From: Bacillota bacterium
Lineage (GTDB): Bacteria > Bacillota > Clostridia > Acetivibrionales > DSM-27016
Reading direction: 5' to 3'
Length of the DNA: 64,000 bases
NCBI GenBank assembly: GCA_023390115.1
Contig: JAEWDM010000005.1
Location: 58,102 to 122,101 of the forward strand
Shown here: positions 25,666 through 35,074 of the stretch, piece after piece
Position numbering within the stretch: position 1 is the first letter of the stretch
Layout: every line of letters starts with the position of its first letter
Notes under the pieces: generated by a model
Databases searched by the model: none
The model's input: only the letters and a program-made list of their open reading frames with translations
Told to the model about the DNA's origin: nothing
Made by a program: the position numbers and the translations under genes

Positions 25666-27116
25666 AAGCGGTTATACAGGATATAAGTAATATAACAGAG
25701 AGCAGGGAGCTCATGGAGTCTAAGCCCCATCCTTTTGTAAACGGCTTCATATACATTTTCATAGCAATAATTGCCGGGGCTGTGGCGTGGTCATATTTTG
25801 GAGAAATAGACGATTATGTCAAAGCAAATGGAGTCATAAGACCAAATGAAAAAATCAGCAGTATAAAAAATAAGATCGACGGAAAGGTGGATAAAAATTT
25901 TCTTGAGGAGGGCAAAAGCGTTAAAAAGGGAGATACCCTGTTTACAATTGAATATATGGGCTTAGAGCTGCAAAGGGATGCTGCTGTAAAGGAGCTTGGC
26001 AAGGCAAGGAAAGAGCTGGAGAATACAGTAAAGCTGAAGAAAAGTGTTTTGGATGAAAGAAACTATTTTAATGAAAATTCTGAGGATGAAAAGGCATACT
26101 ACAACAGGTATTTAAAATATATAACAGATTTGGAAATCCAGTCTAAGCAGACCGATATTGACAGCAGCAGTATGAAAGGGATTGCCGACCATATTGACGG
26201 TCTTAATATCATTAGAGAGTGTATCGGGCAGGACAGTGATCTTTTTTCCAATTCTGAAAGCATATACTATATGAGATATAAGGGCTATCTGCTAAATATG
26301 GAAAGGCTGGAGGATATTATAGGGCAGAGACGGGCAGACTATGATGATGTTCAGGCATTGCATGAATCAGGGGCTTCCAGCAGAAAGGAAATCGAGGACG
26401 CTTTAAAGGCACTAAAAAGTGCCGAAATGGATCTGGAAAAATACAAGAGCGAGTTTTTGCTGAGCATTGACACTGAAATTGATGAAAATACCAAGCTGCT
26501 GAAGGAGCTGGAGATAAGCCTTAAAAATGCAGAATACGGTACAGAGGGCATAGCTCTGCAAAAGTACAGGATAGATACCATGGTGCAGTTGGACAGTGAT
26601 ACGGCTGCGCTTGAAAAGAGCATAGAAAAGCTGGAGGACAGCATTGAAAGTATAGAGATGGGAATCAGAGATTGCAATATCACAGCTCCCATAGATGGAG
26701 TAATAAATATATATGACGAAATTAATACGGGGGATTTGCTTCAGGCGGGAATAGAGGTGGCAGCCATTGTACCTCAGGCCGGTTCAAAGTATAAGGTACA
26801 GATATATGTGAAGGATTCTGATATAGCAAATATTGAAAAGGGGCAGAAAATTAAGTATCACCTTCCGGCACTTCCGTACAGAGAGTATGGAGAGCTGACG
26901 GGAGCTATAGAAAATATCGGTGCCGATGCAAAGATTGATCAGGCCGGCGCAGGCAGCTATTATATAGTAGATGCGGCTATTGAAAACAGGCCTCTGTACA
27001 GCTATAAGGGTAAAAAGGCCGAAATCAGAGTGGGTATGACCTGCGAAGCTCAGGTTGTCACAAGGACAAAAAAAATATTGTATTACCTGCTTGAAAAAAT
27101 AAGCCTCAGAGATTGA
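25662..27116 (+). CDS. HlyD-family accessory protein of the bacteriocin exporter
   Basis: A 484-residue membrane fusion protein. A single N-terminal helix (about residues 28-47, FVNGFIYIFIAIIAGAVAW) anchors it, a split biotinyl-lipoyl-like domain flanks a long coiled coil (about 100-330, rich in Glu, Lys and Leu), and a beta-barrel part (ITAPIDGVINIYDEINTGD) follows. This is the LcnD/MesE type of accessory factor that works with peptidase-containing exporters. It overlaps the exporter by four bases (ATGA), so the two are translationally coupled. No further immunity or regulatory gene follows. Confidence 0.88.
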   Translation: MKAVIQDISNITESRELMESKPHPFVNGFIYIFIAIIAGAVAWSYFGEIDDYVKANGVIRPNEKISSIKNKIDGKVDKNFLEEGKSVKKGDTLFTIEYMGLELQRDAAVKELGKARKELENTVKLKKSVLDERNYFNENSEDEKAYYNRYLKYITDLEIQSKQTDIDSSSMKGIADHIDGLNIIRECIGQDSDLFSNSESIYYMRYKGYLLNMERLEDIIGQRRADYDDVQALHESGASSRKEIEDALKALKSAEMDLEKYKSEFLLSIDTEIDENTKLLKELEISLKNAEYGTEGIALQKYRIDTMVQLDSDTAALEKSIEKLEDSIESIEMGIRDCNITAPIDGVINIYDEINTGDLLQAGIEVAAIVPQAGSKYKVQIYVKDSDIANIEKGQKIKYHLPALPYREYGELTGAIENIGADAKIDQAGAGSYYIVDAAIENRPLYSYKGKKAEIRVGMTCEAQVVTRTKKILYYLLEKISLRD

Positions 27117-27246
27117 TTAATAGAAAAAACGTTTATATCAGGCTCTAAAGCAGGATTTTTTATTTGCATGGCGAATTGTATTATTATAGGGTGCAGTGCT
27201 TTTTAACAGGTCTTGGACATTGTAATAATGTTTTGAGGTGGGTAAT

Positions 27247-27894
27247 ATGTTGATTGAAACAAGTATAACTATTGCTTATAGATGTTCAAGCTGCGGCAGC
27301 TTTGAGTTCTTTTACCTGCCGCTGTTCAGGCTTTCTGGTGACAGGCATTACCATGCTGCCTGCCGGTGCAATAAATCAGGCATAACAATCAATCAGGAGA
27401 ATTTCGGACAGAATAATTATAAAATAAAGCTGGACTGTATAGGATGCGGAATGGATCATACTCTGGAGCTTAAAAGGAGAGAGCTTTTAAAAAACAAACT
27501 AAATGTTTTTTATTGTCCGCATACCGGCATACAGATATGCTTTATAGGAAATGATGCCTCTGTAAGAAATAAGGTTGACAGTGTTGAAAGGGAATGCGAC
27601 AGCTTGATAGATAAGCTGGGGTATGACGACTATTTTGAAAATACCCGTGTCATGTTTGATTCGTTAAACCTGATACATGACATAGCGGAATCAGGGAACT
27701 TAGGCTGTGAATGCGGAAATAAGGATATAGAGCTCAATTTGCTTTCGGATAAAATATCCTTGAGCTGCAAAAAATGTTCAGGGTTTATAACTATACGGGC
27801 TGCTTCCAATGAGGACCTTAAAAATGTCTTGTCAATAAAAAAGATTATTCTGAATGCTAAGCTTAAAGATTGCGGAAACCAGAACCCTTCTTAA
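27247..27894 (+). CDS. Conserved-looking zinc-ribbon protein of unknown function
   Basis: A 215-residue soluble protein with four Cys pairs: CSSCG near the N-terminus, CRC, CIGCG in the middle, and CECG and CKKC near the C-terminus. They look like two or more zinc ribbons. The central part has a helical stretch (VRNKVDSVERECDSLIDKLG) and a hydrophilic tail. I do not recognise the family. ATG 27247 is chosen because TGAGGTGG lies just upstream. It sits alone before the rho promoter; regulation or partner cannot be inferred. Confidence 0.65.
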   Translation: MLIETSITIAYRCSSCGSFEFFYLPLFRLSGDRHYHAACRCNKSGITINQENFGQNNYKIKLDCIGCGMDHTLELKRRELLKNKLNVFYCPHTGIQICFIGNDASVRNKVDSVERECDSLIDKLGYDDYFENTRVMFDSLNLIHDIAESGNLGCECGNKDIELNLLSDKISLSCKKCSGFITIRAASNEDLKNVLSIKKIILNAKLKDCGNQNPS

Positions 27895-28070
27895 AAAGTA
27901 AATACAAAGAGTGTTTTTGTAAATTGACAAAATGCTCTTAATTGTATATATTAGTAGAGAGCTTTTTAACTTTATTCAGTGTATTTGCTTTCTGTACCGG
28001 GTAAACATGAATAGATGCCGTACAAGCTGGTAAAACTATTTTTTGGGGAAAAAATTTATGCTGTTTCAGG

Positions 28071-28099
28071 TTGACAAATATCATCTTTAATGCTATAAT
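28071..28099 (+). promoter_or_regulatory. Consensus promoter of rho
   Basis: Perfect TTGACA (28071-28076) and TATAAT (28094-28099) with the ideal 17-bp spacer. It is among the strongest sigma-A promoter matches in the window. Confidence 0.85.
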
Positions 28100-28105
28100 T
28101 CTTCC

Positions 28106-28389
28106 AATAGTATTCGAATGTCCTTCCTAAATATTTGCATAGAAAGTAGTTTTATAGGAAAATATATTTAATCTCAGATTTTAGCTGCTAAAAACTTGTT
28201 AGCGCTGTTTGGAATCTGGCGTTTTCCGTTTTGGAATTACACTCTGCAAAAGTTAGCTGGAAAAAATAGCTGCTTAAAGCATATCAGGCATAGGATAGGC
28301 TCCCCAAGAGCTTGTTTTAAGTGTCTACTTGAATGATTTCCCAATAAAATGGCAATAAATATAATTAGGTACTAATAAGGTGGTGGAGT
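28106..28389 (+). promoter_or_regulatory. Long untranslated leader of rho
   Basis: About 284 nt separate the predicted transcription start from the rho ATG. No open frame with a ribosome binding site and no riboswitch class I recognise is present. In E. coli, rho is autoregulated by Rho-dependent attenuation in its leader; a similar arrangement is plausible here. The rest of the 495-bp gap (27895-28070) is AT-rich with nothing recognisable. Confidence 0.4.
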
Positions 28390-30435
28390 ATGGAGGAAAT
28401 AAATCTGGAACGCAAAACGCTGGAAGATTTGCGTTATATAGCTAAAATGATGAACATTAAGGGAGTATCCAGATGCAAGAGAGAAGAGCTTATGAAAAAA
28501 ATAGTTGAGGCGGGCAAAGAAAAAGCATCTGAAGATGGAAGCGGAGATGCTGAAATAGTAGCTGAGGGAAATGAAGAAAGCACAGCAAAAAAAATAAAAA
28601 AATCAGACAATGAAGAGAAGCGGAGAGAAGAAGCCTCCGATGAAAAAAAGACGACAGACATGTTAAATAGGGCTCTGCAATCAGATAAGAAGCCTGAAGG
28701 TGCGGAGGAGGAAGTGGTTGTTCTCAGAAAATCCAAGCGCGGAAGGCCTGCCAAGTCGGCAAAGGCAGAAAGCAGTGGCTATGAGGCACAAGCTGAGACT
28801 GAGAGCGGTATTTCTAAAGATGCAGAGAAGAATGACAGTATAGAGCCTCCGGCAGCGGAACAGGATAAAATGGGCGGCAGCCCTCAACCGGAAATAAATC
28901 CGGAAGTGAAAAAAATCGTTCCGAGGAAGCGGATAGCCGCTGAAAGAGAAATTAAAAAGCAAGAAGAAACAAAAAGTAATATAGAAAGCAAGGACAATGC
29001 ACAGAATAAAGACAGCGCGCAGAGTAAAGACAGCGCGCCAGGCAAAGATACTGTACAGGGCAAGGACAATGAACCAAGCAAGGACAGGAGACTTGAGGTG
29101 GTTGCTGTGCCTGACAGAAGTATTGCTCCTGTACAGCCGCCTGTTGTCCGCAATTATGAGCAGACTTCTATTCCCGCACCCGCACCTGAGCTTAAGGTAT
29201 CGGAAGCTCCGAGAGAAGAAATTGAAAGGCAGGAGTCCCGTCCCGTACAAAGGCGTTTTGAACAGAGAAGGGATAATTATAACAGCAACGGCAGCAACGG
29301 CTTTGAAAAAATTGAAAGCGACGATCCTGTAGAGGGTGTACTGGAAGTGCTCCCCGACGGATATGGGTTTTTAAGAAGCGACAATTACCTGTCGGGTCCG
29401 AAGGACGTTTATGTCTCCCCTTCTCAAATAAGGCGGTTTGGATTAAGGACAGGGGACAAGGTTAAAGGAAAGGGAAGAATACCTAAGGAAGGCGAAAAAT
29501 TTCAGGCTCTTTTATATGTACAAACTGTAAATGGAGATTTGCCGGATGTAGCGGCAAAAAGAATATCCTTTGAAAATCTTACACCTATATATCCTGATAA
29601 AAGGATAACCCTTGAAACCTCGCCAAGAGAGATGTCTACAAGGTTGATAGATTTAATTGCCCCAATCGGAAAAGGACAGAGAGGAATGATTGTTTCTCCT
29701 CCGAAGGCGGGAAAGACTATTCTTTTAAAAAAAATCGCAAACAGTATAACTGCAAATTATCCTGAGATTGATCTTATAGTCCTGCTTATAGATGAGAGGC
29801 CCGAGGAAGTAACCGACATGCAGCGGTCAATAAAGGGCGAAGTTATATATTCAACCTTTGATGAGGTACCGGAGCACCATATAAAGGTTGCTGAAATGGT
29901 TCTGGAGAGGGCGCAGAGGCTTGTTGAGCAAAAAAGGGATGTGGTTATTCTTTTAGACAGTATTACGAGGCTTGCCAGAGCCTATAATCTTACCATTCCT
30001 CCTACCGGAAGAACATTGTCGGGCGGTCTTGATCCCGGTGCGCTCCATAAGCCAAAGAGATTTTTTGGAGCGGCCAGGAATATCGAATTCGGAGGCAGCC
30101 TCACAATTATGGCAACTGCCTTAATTGAAACAGGAAGCAGAATGGATGATGTAATTTTTGAGGAATTTAAGGGGACAGGCAATATGGAGCTGCATCTTGA
30201 CAGGAAGCTGTCGGAAAGGCGCATTTTCCCGGCTATTGACGTAAATAAATCCGGTACAAGAAGAGAGGAGCTTTTATTATCCCAGAAGGAGCTTGAAAGC
30301 GTCTGGGCTATAAGAAAGGCCATGGGGAATATGGGTACGGGTGAGGTTACGGAGATGATCATAAACAGGTTTACACAGACAAAAACAAACGACGACTTTG
30401 TTAACACTATAAACGTTGCGTTTGTTGAAAAATAG
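28390..30435 (+). CDS. rho: Transcription termination factor Rho
   Basis: A 681-residue Rho, against about 420 in E. coli. The N-terminal helical domain (LERKTLEDLRYIAKMMNIKG, residues 4-23) and the RNA-binding OLD-fold start (GVLEVLPDGYGFLR, about 315) are separated by a highly charged, low-complexity insertion of some 250 residues. The ATPase has Walker A PPKAGKT (about 437), Walker B LIVLLIDERPEEV, and the Q/R-loop region DSITRLARAYN. It forms the ring helicase that ends transcription. Long acidic-basic insertions are known in Rho of high-GC and some clostridial bacteria. A tandem hexapeptide repeat lies inside it. Confidence 0.96.
   Translation: MEEINLERKTLEDLRYIAKMMNIKGVSRCKREELMKKIVEAGKEKASEDGSGDAEIVAEGNEESTAKKIKKSDNEEKRREEASDEKKTTDMLNRALQSDKKPEGAEEEVVVLRKSKRGRPAKSAKAESSGYEAQAETESGISKDAEKNDSIEPPAAEQDKMGGSPQPEINPEVKKIVPRKRIAAEREIKKQEETKSNIESKDNAQNKDSAQSKDSAPGKDTVQGKDNEPSKDRRLEVVAVPDRSIAPVQPPVVRNYEQTSIPAPAPELKVSEAPREEIERQESRPVQRRFEQRRDNYNSNGSNGFEKIESDDPVEGVLEVLPDGYGFLRSDNYLSGPKDVYVSPSQIRRFGLRTGDKVKGKGRIPKEGEKFQALLYVQTVNGDLPDVAAKRISFENLTPIYPDKRITLETSPREMSTRLIDLIAPIGKGQRGMIVSPPKAGKTILLKKIANSITANYPEIDLIVLLIDERPEEVTDMQRSIKGEVIYSTFDEVPEHHIKVAEMVLERAQRLVEQKRDVVILLDSITRLARAYNLTIPPTGRTLSGGLDPGALHKPKRFFGAARNIEFGGSLTIMATALIETGSRMDDVIFEEFKGTGNMELHLDRKLSERRIFPAIDVNKSGTRREELLLSQKELESVWAIRKAMGNMGTGEVTEMIINRFTQTKTNDDFVNTINVAFVEK
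28987..29085 (+). repeat. Tandem 18-bp repeat inside rho coding a hexapeptide
   Basis: Five and a half imperfect 18-bp units code SKDNAQ, NKDSAQ, SKDSAP, GKDTVQ, GKDNEP and SKD. The frame is kept. Such a repeat can change copy number by slippage, altering linker length between the N-terminal and RNA-binding domains of Rho. Confidence 0.85.
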
Positions 30436-30569
30436 TTATTGCGGCGGAAGTGTTTTTGTGCTACAATATTCTTTGTCTTAAAAAATAGTTAAAATATTTT
30501 TGATTTATATAATTATACAAGTAAAAATGGAATGTCTGTTTTTACATATTGAAAGAAGGTGAGTTAGGA

Positions 30570-30779
30570 ATGAGAGAAGGAATTCATCCTCAATATGATG
30601 AAGTGGTAGTGAAATGTGCCTGCGGTGAATCATTTACCACCGGCTCAACCAAGAAAAACCTGCGTGTGGACATATGCTCAAAGTGCCATCCTTTCTATAC
30701 GGGTAAGCAGAAGCTTGTTGATGTCGGAGGCCGTGTTGAGAAGTTTAAGAAGAAGTTTGGAATTGTCGACAACCAATAA
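30570..30779 (+). CDS. rpmE: 50S ribosomal protein L31 (zinc-binding type)
   Basis: A 69-residue L31. It begins MREGIHPQYDEVVVKCACG and has the second Cys pair in DICSKCHPFYTGKQK, so the four zinc ligands are present and this is the zinc-containing form. The ATG at 30570 follows GAAGGTGAG; an in-frame upstream start would add residues not found in L31. The order rho-rpmE is conserved in many Firmicutes. A terminator follows. Confidence 0.95.
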   Translation: MREGIHPQYDEVVVKCACGESFTTGSTKKNLRVDICSKCHPFYTGKQKLVDVGGRVEKFKKKFGIVDNQ

Positions 30780-30827
30780 TCTACAGTATTTAAAAGAATA
30801 AGTTTGAAAAGAGAAGATAAAAATGTT

Positions 30828-30866
30828 AAACTAGAGGCTAAAGGAGTATTTTAGCCTCTAGTTTTT
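30828..30866 (+). terminator. Rho-independent terminator after rpmE
   Basis: AAACTAGAGGCTA at 30828-30840 pairs perfectly with TAGCCTCTAGTTT at 30852-30864, followed by more Ts. Confidence 0.92.
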
Positions 30867-30916
30867 ATATTATGAATATAAAATCTCTTTACAAAATTTT
30901 AGAAAAGGAGATAGTT

Positions 30917-31834
30917 ATGAAAAAGACTTCTATAGGGGGTAGCGCTTTAATTGAGGGATTAATGATGATAGGTCCTGAAAATGCGGCTATAGCTATTAGA
31001 AAATCTGATGGCGAAATTGTAATTGACAAAAGGCCGCTTCCCAAAAAGGACATATTTACAAAGATACCGGTAGTCAGAGGCGTGTTCGGATTTTTCCGTC
31101 AAATTGTGCTTACTATGAAAGCCATGATGTATTCGGCGGAATTTGTTGATATAGAGGAAGAGGGTGATGTAAAGCCTTCAAAGATAGATGCTTTTTTGGA
31201 AAGGGTATTTGGGGACAGGCTTAAGGACGCGGTAATTTACTTTGCGGTTATAGTGTCTATTGCATTCAGCATAGGACTTTTTATATTACTTCCGAATCTG
31301 ATTGCAACTTTAGTGGTAGTGTCCAAAAACTCGGTGGCATATAATCTTTTTGAAGGACTGATAAGGATAATACTGTTTTTTGCGTATCTTTCGCTTTCAT
31401 CACTTATGAAGGATATACAAAGGGTATGGCAATATCACGGTGCGGAGCATAAAACCATCCACTGCTATGAGAATGAGGAGGAGCTGACTGTTGAAAACGT
31501 CAGGAAGTATACTACAAAGCATCCAAGGTGCGGGACCTCCTTTATGTTTCTTGTCATGGTTATAAGCATATTGATATTTTCCCTTCTGCCTGTTGGCGGA
31601 GTGCTGTTTAACGCATTGATAAGACTTGCGTTTGTGCCTGTTGTTGCAGGGCTGTCATATGAAGTGCTCAAGTTTGCCGGCCGCAGTGAATGGAAGATAA
31701 TGAAGGTAATAAATGCTCCGGGGATGTTTTTTCAGGTATTTACTACTAGAGAACCGGATGATTCTCAGATTGAAGTGGCTATTGAAGCATTCAATAATGT
31801 AAAGGTCGCCGATAAAACCGCGGATAAATGGTGA
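30917..31834 (+). CDS. DUF1385 family membrane protein
   Basis: A 305-residue protein. It starts KKTSIGGSALIEGLMMIGPE, the DUF1385 opening, and contains VWQYHGAEHKTIHCYENEE and HPRCGTSFMFLVMVISILIF, two blocks typical of this family. There are about four membrane helices (around residues 105-130, 155-175, 205-230 and beyond). Function is unknown; in clostridia and thermophiles it commonly lies between rpmE and prmC, as here. The ATG at 30917 follows AAGGAGAT. It ends four bases before the prmC start, indicating an operon. Confidence 0.88.
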   Translation: MKKTSIGGSALIEGLMMIGPENAAIAIRKSDGEIVIDKRPLPKKDIFTKIPVVRGVFGFFRQIVLTMKAMMYSAEFVDIEEEGDVKPSKIDAFLERVFGDRLKDAVIYFAVIVSIAFSIGLFILLPNLIATLVVVSKNSVAYNLFEGLIRIILFFAYLSLSSLMKDIQRVWQYHGAEHKTIHCYENEEELTVENVRKYTTKHPRCGTSFMFLVMVISILIFSLLPVGGVLFNALIRLAFVPVVAGLSYEVLKFAGRSEWKIMKVINAPGMFFQVFTTREPDDSQIEVAIEAFNNVKVADKTADKW

Positions 31835-31838
31835 TTTT

Positions 31839-32708
31839 ATGAATATAAGGGATGCTTTGGCAAAAGGAATCCAGGCTTTGAAGGCTGCACATATTGAGGC
31901 CCCGGCTGTTGAAGCCGGGGCTATGCTTTGTGATGTCATAGGCTGCGATAAAAGCTTTTTATATGTTCACGGTGATGCGGCTGTGGCCAGAGAGGACGCG
32001 GAATGCTATTTTGACAGAATAGAGCTGAGGGCAAAAGGCATGCCTGTGCAATATATAACGGGCCATCAGGAATTTATGTCTCTTGATTTCAAGGTGGGGC
32101 GTCAGGTTTTGATACCCAGGCAGGATACTGAAATACTGGTGGAAGAAGTGATCCAATATGCTAAGGGACTTAAGGCGGGAGTACGGATACTTGACATTGG
32201 AACAGGCTCGGGGTGCATTGCGGTAAGCCTTGCATATTATATAAGCGATGCTTTTGTGGTAGCCGCGGATATATCCTCTGAGGCCCTGAAATTTGCCGCC
32301 CATAACGCAAGGCTGTCGGGAGTGGATAGCAGCATCAGCTTTATATGCAGTGATCTTTTTAGCAGCCTGTGCACGCCGGCGGGCGAGCATGAGCTCTTTG
32401 ACATTATAGTCTCCAATCCGCCGTATATATCCTTGCATGAGATGAAAGAGCTTCAAATCGAGGTAAGGGATTATGAGCCTGCTTCCGCCCTTTATGGAGG
32501 AGTTGACGGCCTGGACTTTTACAGGAAAATAATTTCAGGCGCCTGCAGCTTTCTAAAGGCTGACGGGCTTTTGGCATTCGAAGTAGGGTACAGACAGGCG
32601 GCAGAGGTTGGAAAAATGATGAAGCACAATTATTATGACATTTGTACTATTAAAGATCTCTCGGGGATCAGCAGGGTAGTTACAGGAAAGGCCCGTATGA
32701 GTTATTAA
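31839..32708 (+). CDS. prmC: Peptide chain release factor N5-glutamine methyltransferase
   Basis: A 289-residue HemK/PrmC enzyme that methylates the GGQ glutamine of release factors RF1 and RF2 using S-adenosylmethionine. The SAM motif LDIGTGSGCIAVSLAYY (about residue 117) and the active site VSNPPYIS are present. The N-terminal helical recognition domain ends with YITGHQEFMSLDF. Normal length. prfA, often the neighbour, is not next to it here; the gene ends the rpmE-DUF1385-prmC group. Confidence 0.93.
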   Translation: MNIRDALAKGIQALKAAHIEAPAVEAGAMLCDVIGCDKSFLYVHGDAAVAREDAECYFDRIELRAKGMPVQYITGHQEFMSLDFKVGRQVLIPRQDTEILVEEVIQYAKGLKAGVRILDIGTGSGCIAVSLAYYISDAFVVAADISSEALKFAAHNARLSGVDSSISFICSDLFSSLCTPAGEHELFDIIVSNPPYISLHEMKELQIEVRDYEPASALYGGVDGLDFYRKIISGACSFLKADGLLAFEVGYRQAAEVGKMMKHNYYDICTIKDLSGISRVVTGKARMSY

Positions 32709-32898
32709 GGAAGAAAAAAATTTTTATTATGATTAAAATTGTATACAAAGTTCATTGCAAATCCGCTAAAATGGCCTATTTAAGCGTGTTTCACATTGCG
32801 TAATTTTAATAATACGAGTAAATCTGATATAAAATACCATTAAAAGAGATAAAGCAGCTTAAACAGTTATTAGAGTTGAATTTATATATTTTATAAAA

Positions 32899-32927
32899 TT
32901 GACTTATAATATTGTGCTAACTATAAT
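32899..32927 (+). promoter_or_regulatory. Promoter of the ech operon
   Basis: TTGACT at 32899-32904 and a perfect TATAAT at 32922-32927 with a 17-bp spacer. The leader of about 158 nt contains one small hairpin (TGAGCG with CGCTCA near 32971-32992). The rest of the 383-bp gap after prmC (32709-32898) is AT-rich without recognisable features. Confidence 0.75.
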
Positions 32928-33091
32928 TTATATGGGATAATGCCTGTAATTTGTGCTTTATGAAGGGTATTGAGCGCATCTTGTACGCTCACCTGTTAAT
33001 TTTAATTAGGGAAGAAGGATGGGGGAATAAAAACATCTGATTCTCTTAAAATAAATTTCAGACATAATTATTTTTGAAAGGAGCAGATGCT

Positions 33092-35074
33092 GTGGAGACA
33101 GGCTTATTGTTGGCTATAGCTATTTTACTGCCCGGTTTAAGTGCCGTATTGTGCTACATCATGCGAAGGGATATACTACGCAAATTTATAGTTGCAATTT
33201 CTGCTTTAATACTTTTTGGTGTGGCGATAGAGCTTACAAGGCTGTTAATTGCCAGTGGCGGAAGGATAGCTGTAAGCCTTGAGGACATGCATATTGACTT
33301 GAATTGGGCTATAAAGGGGATTGATATGCTGCTGCTTTGCTATATAGCATATCTGGGTATAAGACTTAAAAAGCATATTATATTGGTGCTTTCTGTGCTG
33401 CAGGCCATACCTTTTTTGCTTTTCGAGGTGTTTCACGTATTTGGTTCGGTAAAGGAGCCGGAGTTTGCGTTTGTTATTGATTATTTGTCCCTTGTTATGA
33501 TACTTCTGGTGTGTATAATAGGGCCTGTAATCACATTGTTTGCAATAGGCTATATGAAGGATCATGAGCACCATCTTGCCTTAAAGACATCAAGGCAGCC
33601 CAGATTCTTCTTCGTATTGTTTGTTTTTCTGGCCGCTATGAATGCCATGGTTATGACGGACAATTTGTCGTGGATGTACTTGTTCTGGGAGATAACTACG
33701 CTTTGCTCATTCCTTCTGATATCGCATGACGGTAATGAACAGGCTGTAAATAATGCTTCCAGAGCCTTGTGGATAAATTCTCTGGGAGGGCTTGCCTTTA
33801 TATGTGCGATAGTGCTCATATATAAAGCAAAGGGAACACTATCCATTGAAGAAATATCTCAAACAAGGAACGCGGGAGAGGCTTTTATAGGAATGTTTCC
33901 CATAGGCTTAGGGCTTTTGTGCTTTGCGGGTTTTACAAAATCCGCTCAGTTTCCGTTTCAGAGCTGGCTGCTTGGGGCTATGGTGGCTCCTACCCCTGTA
34001 TCGGCACTGCTTCACTCAAGTACCATGGTTAAAGCAGGCGTTTATCTTGTAGTGAGAATGGCTCCTGCTTACAGCGGAACTGTTCTGGCAAGCGTTGTAG
34101 CGATGGTGGGGGGATTTACCTTCCTTGCGGCATCGGCTATAGCAATAAGCCAGAGAAACGGCAAAAGGGTGCTTGCTTATTCCACCATTGCCAATCTTGG
34201 CCTTATAATATGCTGTGCAGGAATGGGGTCATATGCCGCTATAGGGGCTGCCGTACTGCTTATGATATTCCATGCCGTTTCGAAGGGATTGTTGTTTCTC
34301 TGCATCGGCACTATAGAGAATGGAATTGGGAGCAGGGATATAGAGGATATGCAGGGTCTAATGAAAAAAATGCCTTTTACGACGGTAATAACGGTAATAG
34401 GGATGATATCCATGCTGCTTCCGCCGTTTGGGGTTTTGATTACAAAATGGCTCGCTATTGAGTCCTCTGTAAATTCTCCTTTGGTTCTGCTGGCAATTAT
34501 ACTTGGCAGTGCATTTACGGTTGTATTCTGGTCTAAATGGATAGGAATTATACTTACAATGTCCTATAAGCCCAAATACATCGTCGAGAGGCTTTCATTA
34601 TGGGTAAGAGGCTCGCTGGTGATCCTTATTTCGGCAGTGCTGGCGGCAAGTATACTGATAGTCCCTATGTTTAACAGCTTTATAAAACCGTATCTTACAA
34701 CGTTAAATATTTCAGGCGGGCCGGAGCTTGAGGGAAGGGGTCTGGGTGTAATTATGCATTCGGCTGACGCTTCCGTAATAGGGGGATTTACCTCTATATT
34801 GTTTTTTGCTATAGTACTTGTGCTTATGATTACCATCCCTTATTTCTTAAGGAAAACAAAGGCTGAAAGCGTTAAGCCTCCATACCTGTGCGGTGAGAAC
34901 ATGAATAACGATGTAAGAGGGCTGGAGTTTATCAGTCCGGGGGAAAAGGTGGAAGAAGTTGTTGTGCACAACTACTATATGGCAGGCTTTTTTGGAGAAA
35001 AAAATCTTACGCTCTGGACTAATCTTGTAGCGGCTGCCATTATAATTATAATGTTCGGGGTGGTGGTAAAATGA
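33092..35074 (+). CDS. echA: Ech hydrogenase membrane subunit EchA (NuoL/MrpA-like)
   Basis: A 660-residue antiporter-like subunit with about 16 membrane helices. Conserved antiporter features include MYLFWEITTLCSFLLI (Glu in TM5) and KSAQFPFQSWLLGAMVAPTPVSALLHSSTMVKAG with the channel Lys and His. It conducts the H+ or Na+ moved by the complex. The GTG at 33092 follows AAAGGAG at eight bases; the TTG at 33074 has no ribosome binding site. The stop overlaps the echB start by four bases. Order echABCDEF is identical to that described for Methanosarcina barkeri. Confidence 0.9.
   Translation: METGLLLAIAILLPGLSAVLCYIMRRDILRKFIVAISALILFGVAIELTRLLIASGGRIAVSLEDMHIDLNWAIKGIDMLLLCYIAYLGIRLKKHIILVLSVLQAIPFLLFEVFHVFGSVKEPEFAFVIDYLSLVMILLVCIIGPVITLFAIGYMKDHEHHLALKTSRQPRFFFVLFVFLAAMNAMVMTDNLSWMYLFWEITTLCSFLLISHDGNEQAVNNASRALWINSLGGLAFICAIVLIYKAKGTLSIEEISQTRNAGEAFIGMFPIGLGLLCFAGFTKSAQFPFQSWLLGAMVAPTPVSALLHSSTMVKAGVYLVVRMAPAYSGTVLASVVAMVGGFTFLAASAIAISQRNGKRVLAYSTIANLGLIICCAGMGSYAAIGAAVLLMIFHAVSKGLLFLCIGTIENGIGSRDIEDMQGLMKKMPFTTVITVIGMISMLLPPFGVLITKWLAIESSVNSPLVLLAIILGSAFTVVFWSKWIGIILTMSYKPKYIVERLSLWVRGSLVILISAVLAASILIVPMFNSFIKPYLTTLNISGGPELEGRGLGVIMHSADASVIGGFTSILFFAIVLVLMITIPYFLRKTKAESVKPPYLCGENMNNDVRGLEFISPGEKVEEVVVHNYYMAGFFGEKNLTLWTNLVAAAIIIIMFGVVVK

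Noticed and set aside
28681..29250. 189-codon open frame antisense to rho
   Set aside because: It is created by the charged, low-complexity insertion of rho; its translation is a poor mix of aromatic and basic residues.
32934..33091. Riboswitch in the ech leader
   Set aside because: Only one small hairpin is visible and no known riboswitch core can be recognised by eye.
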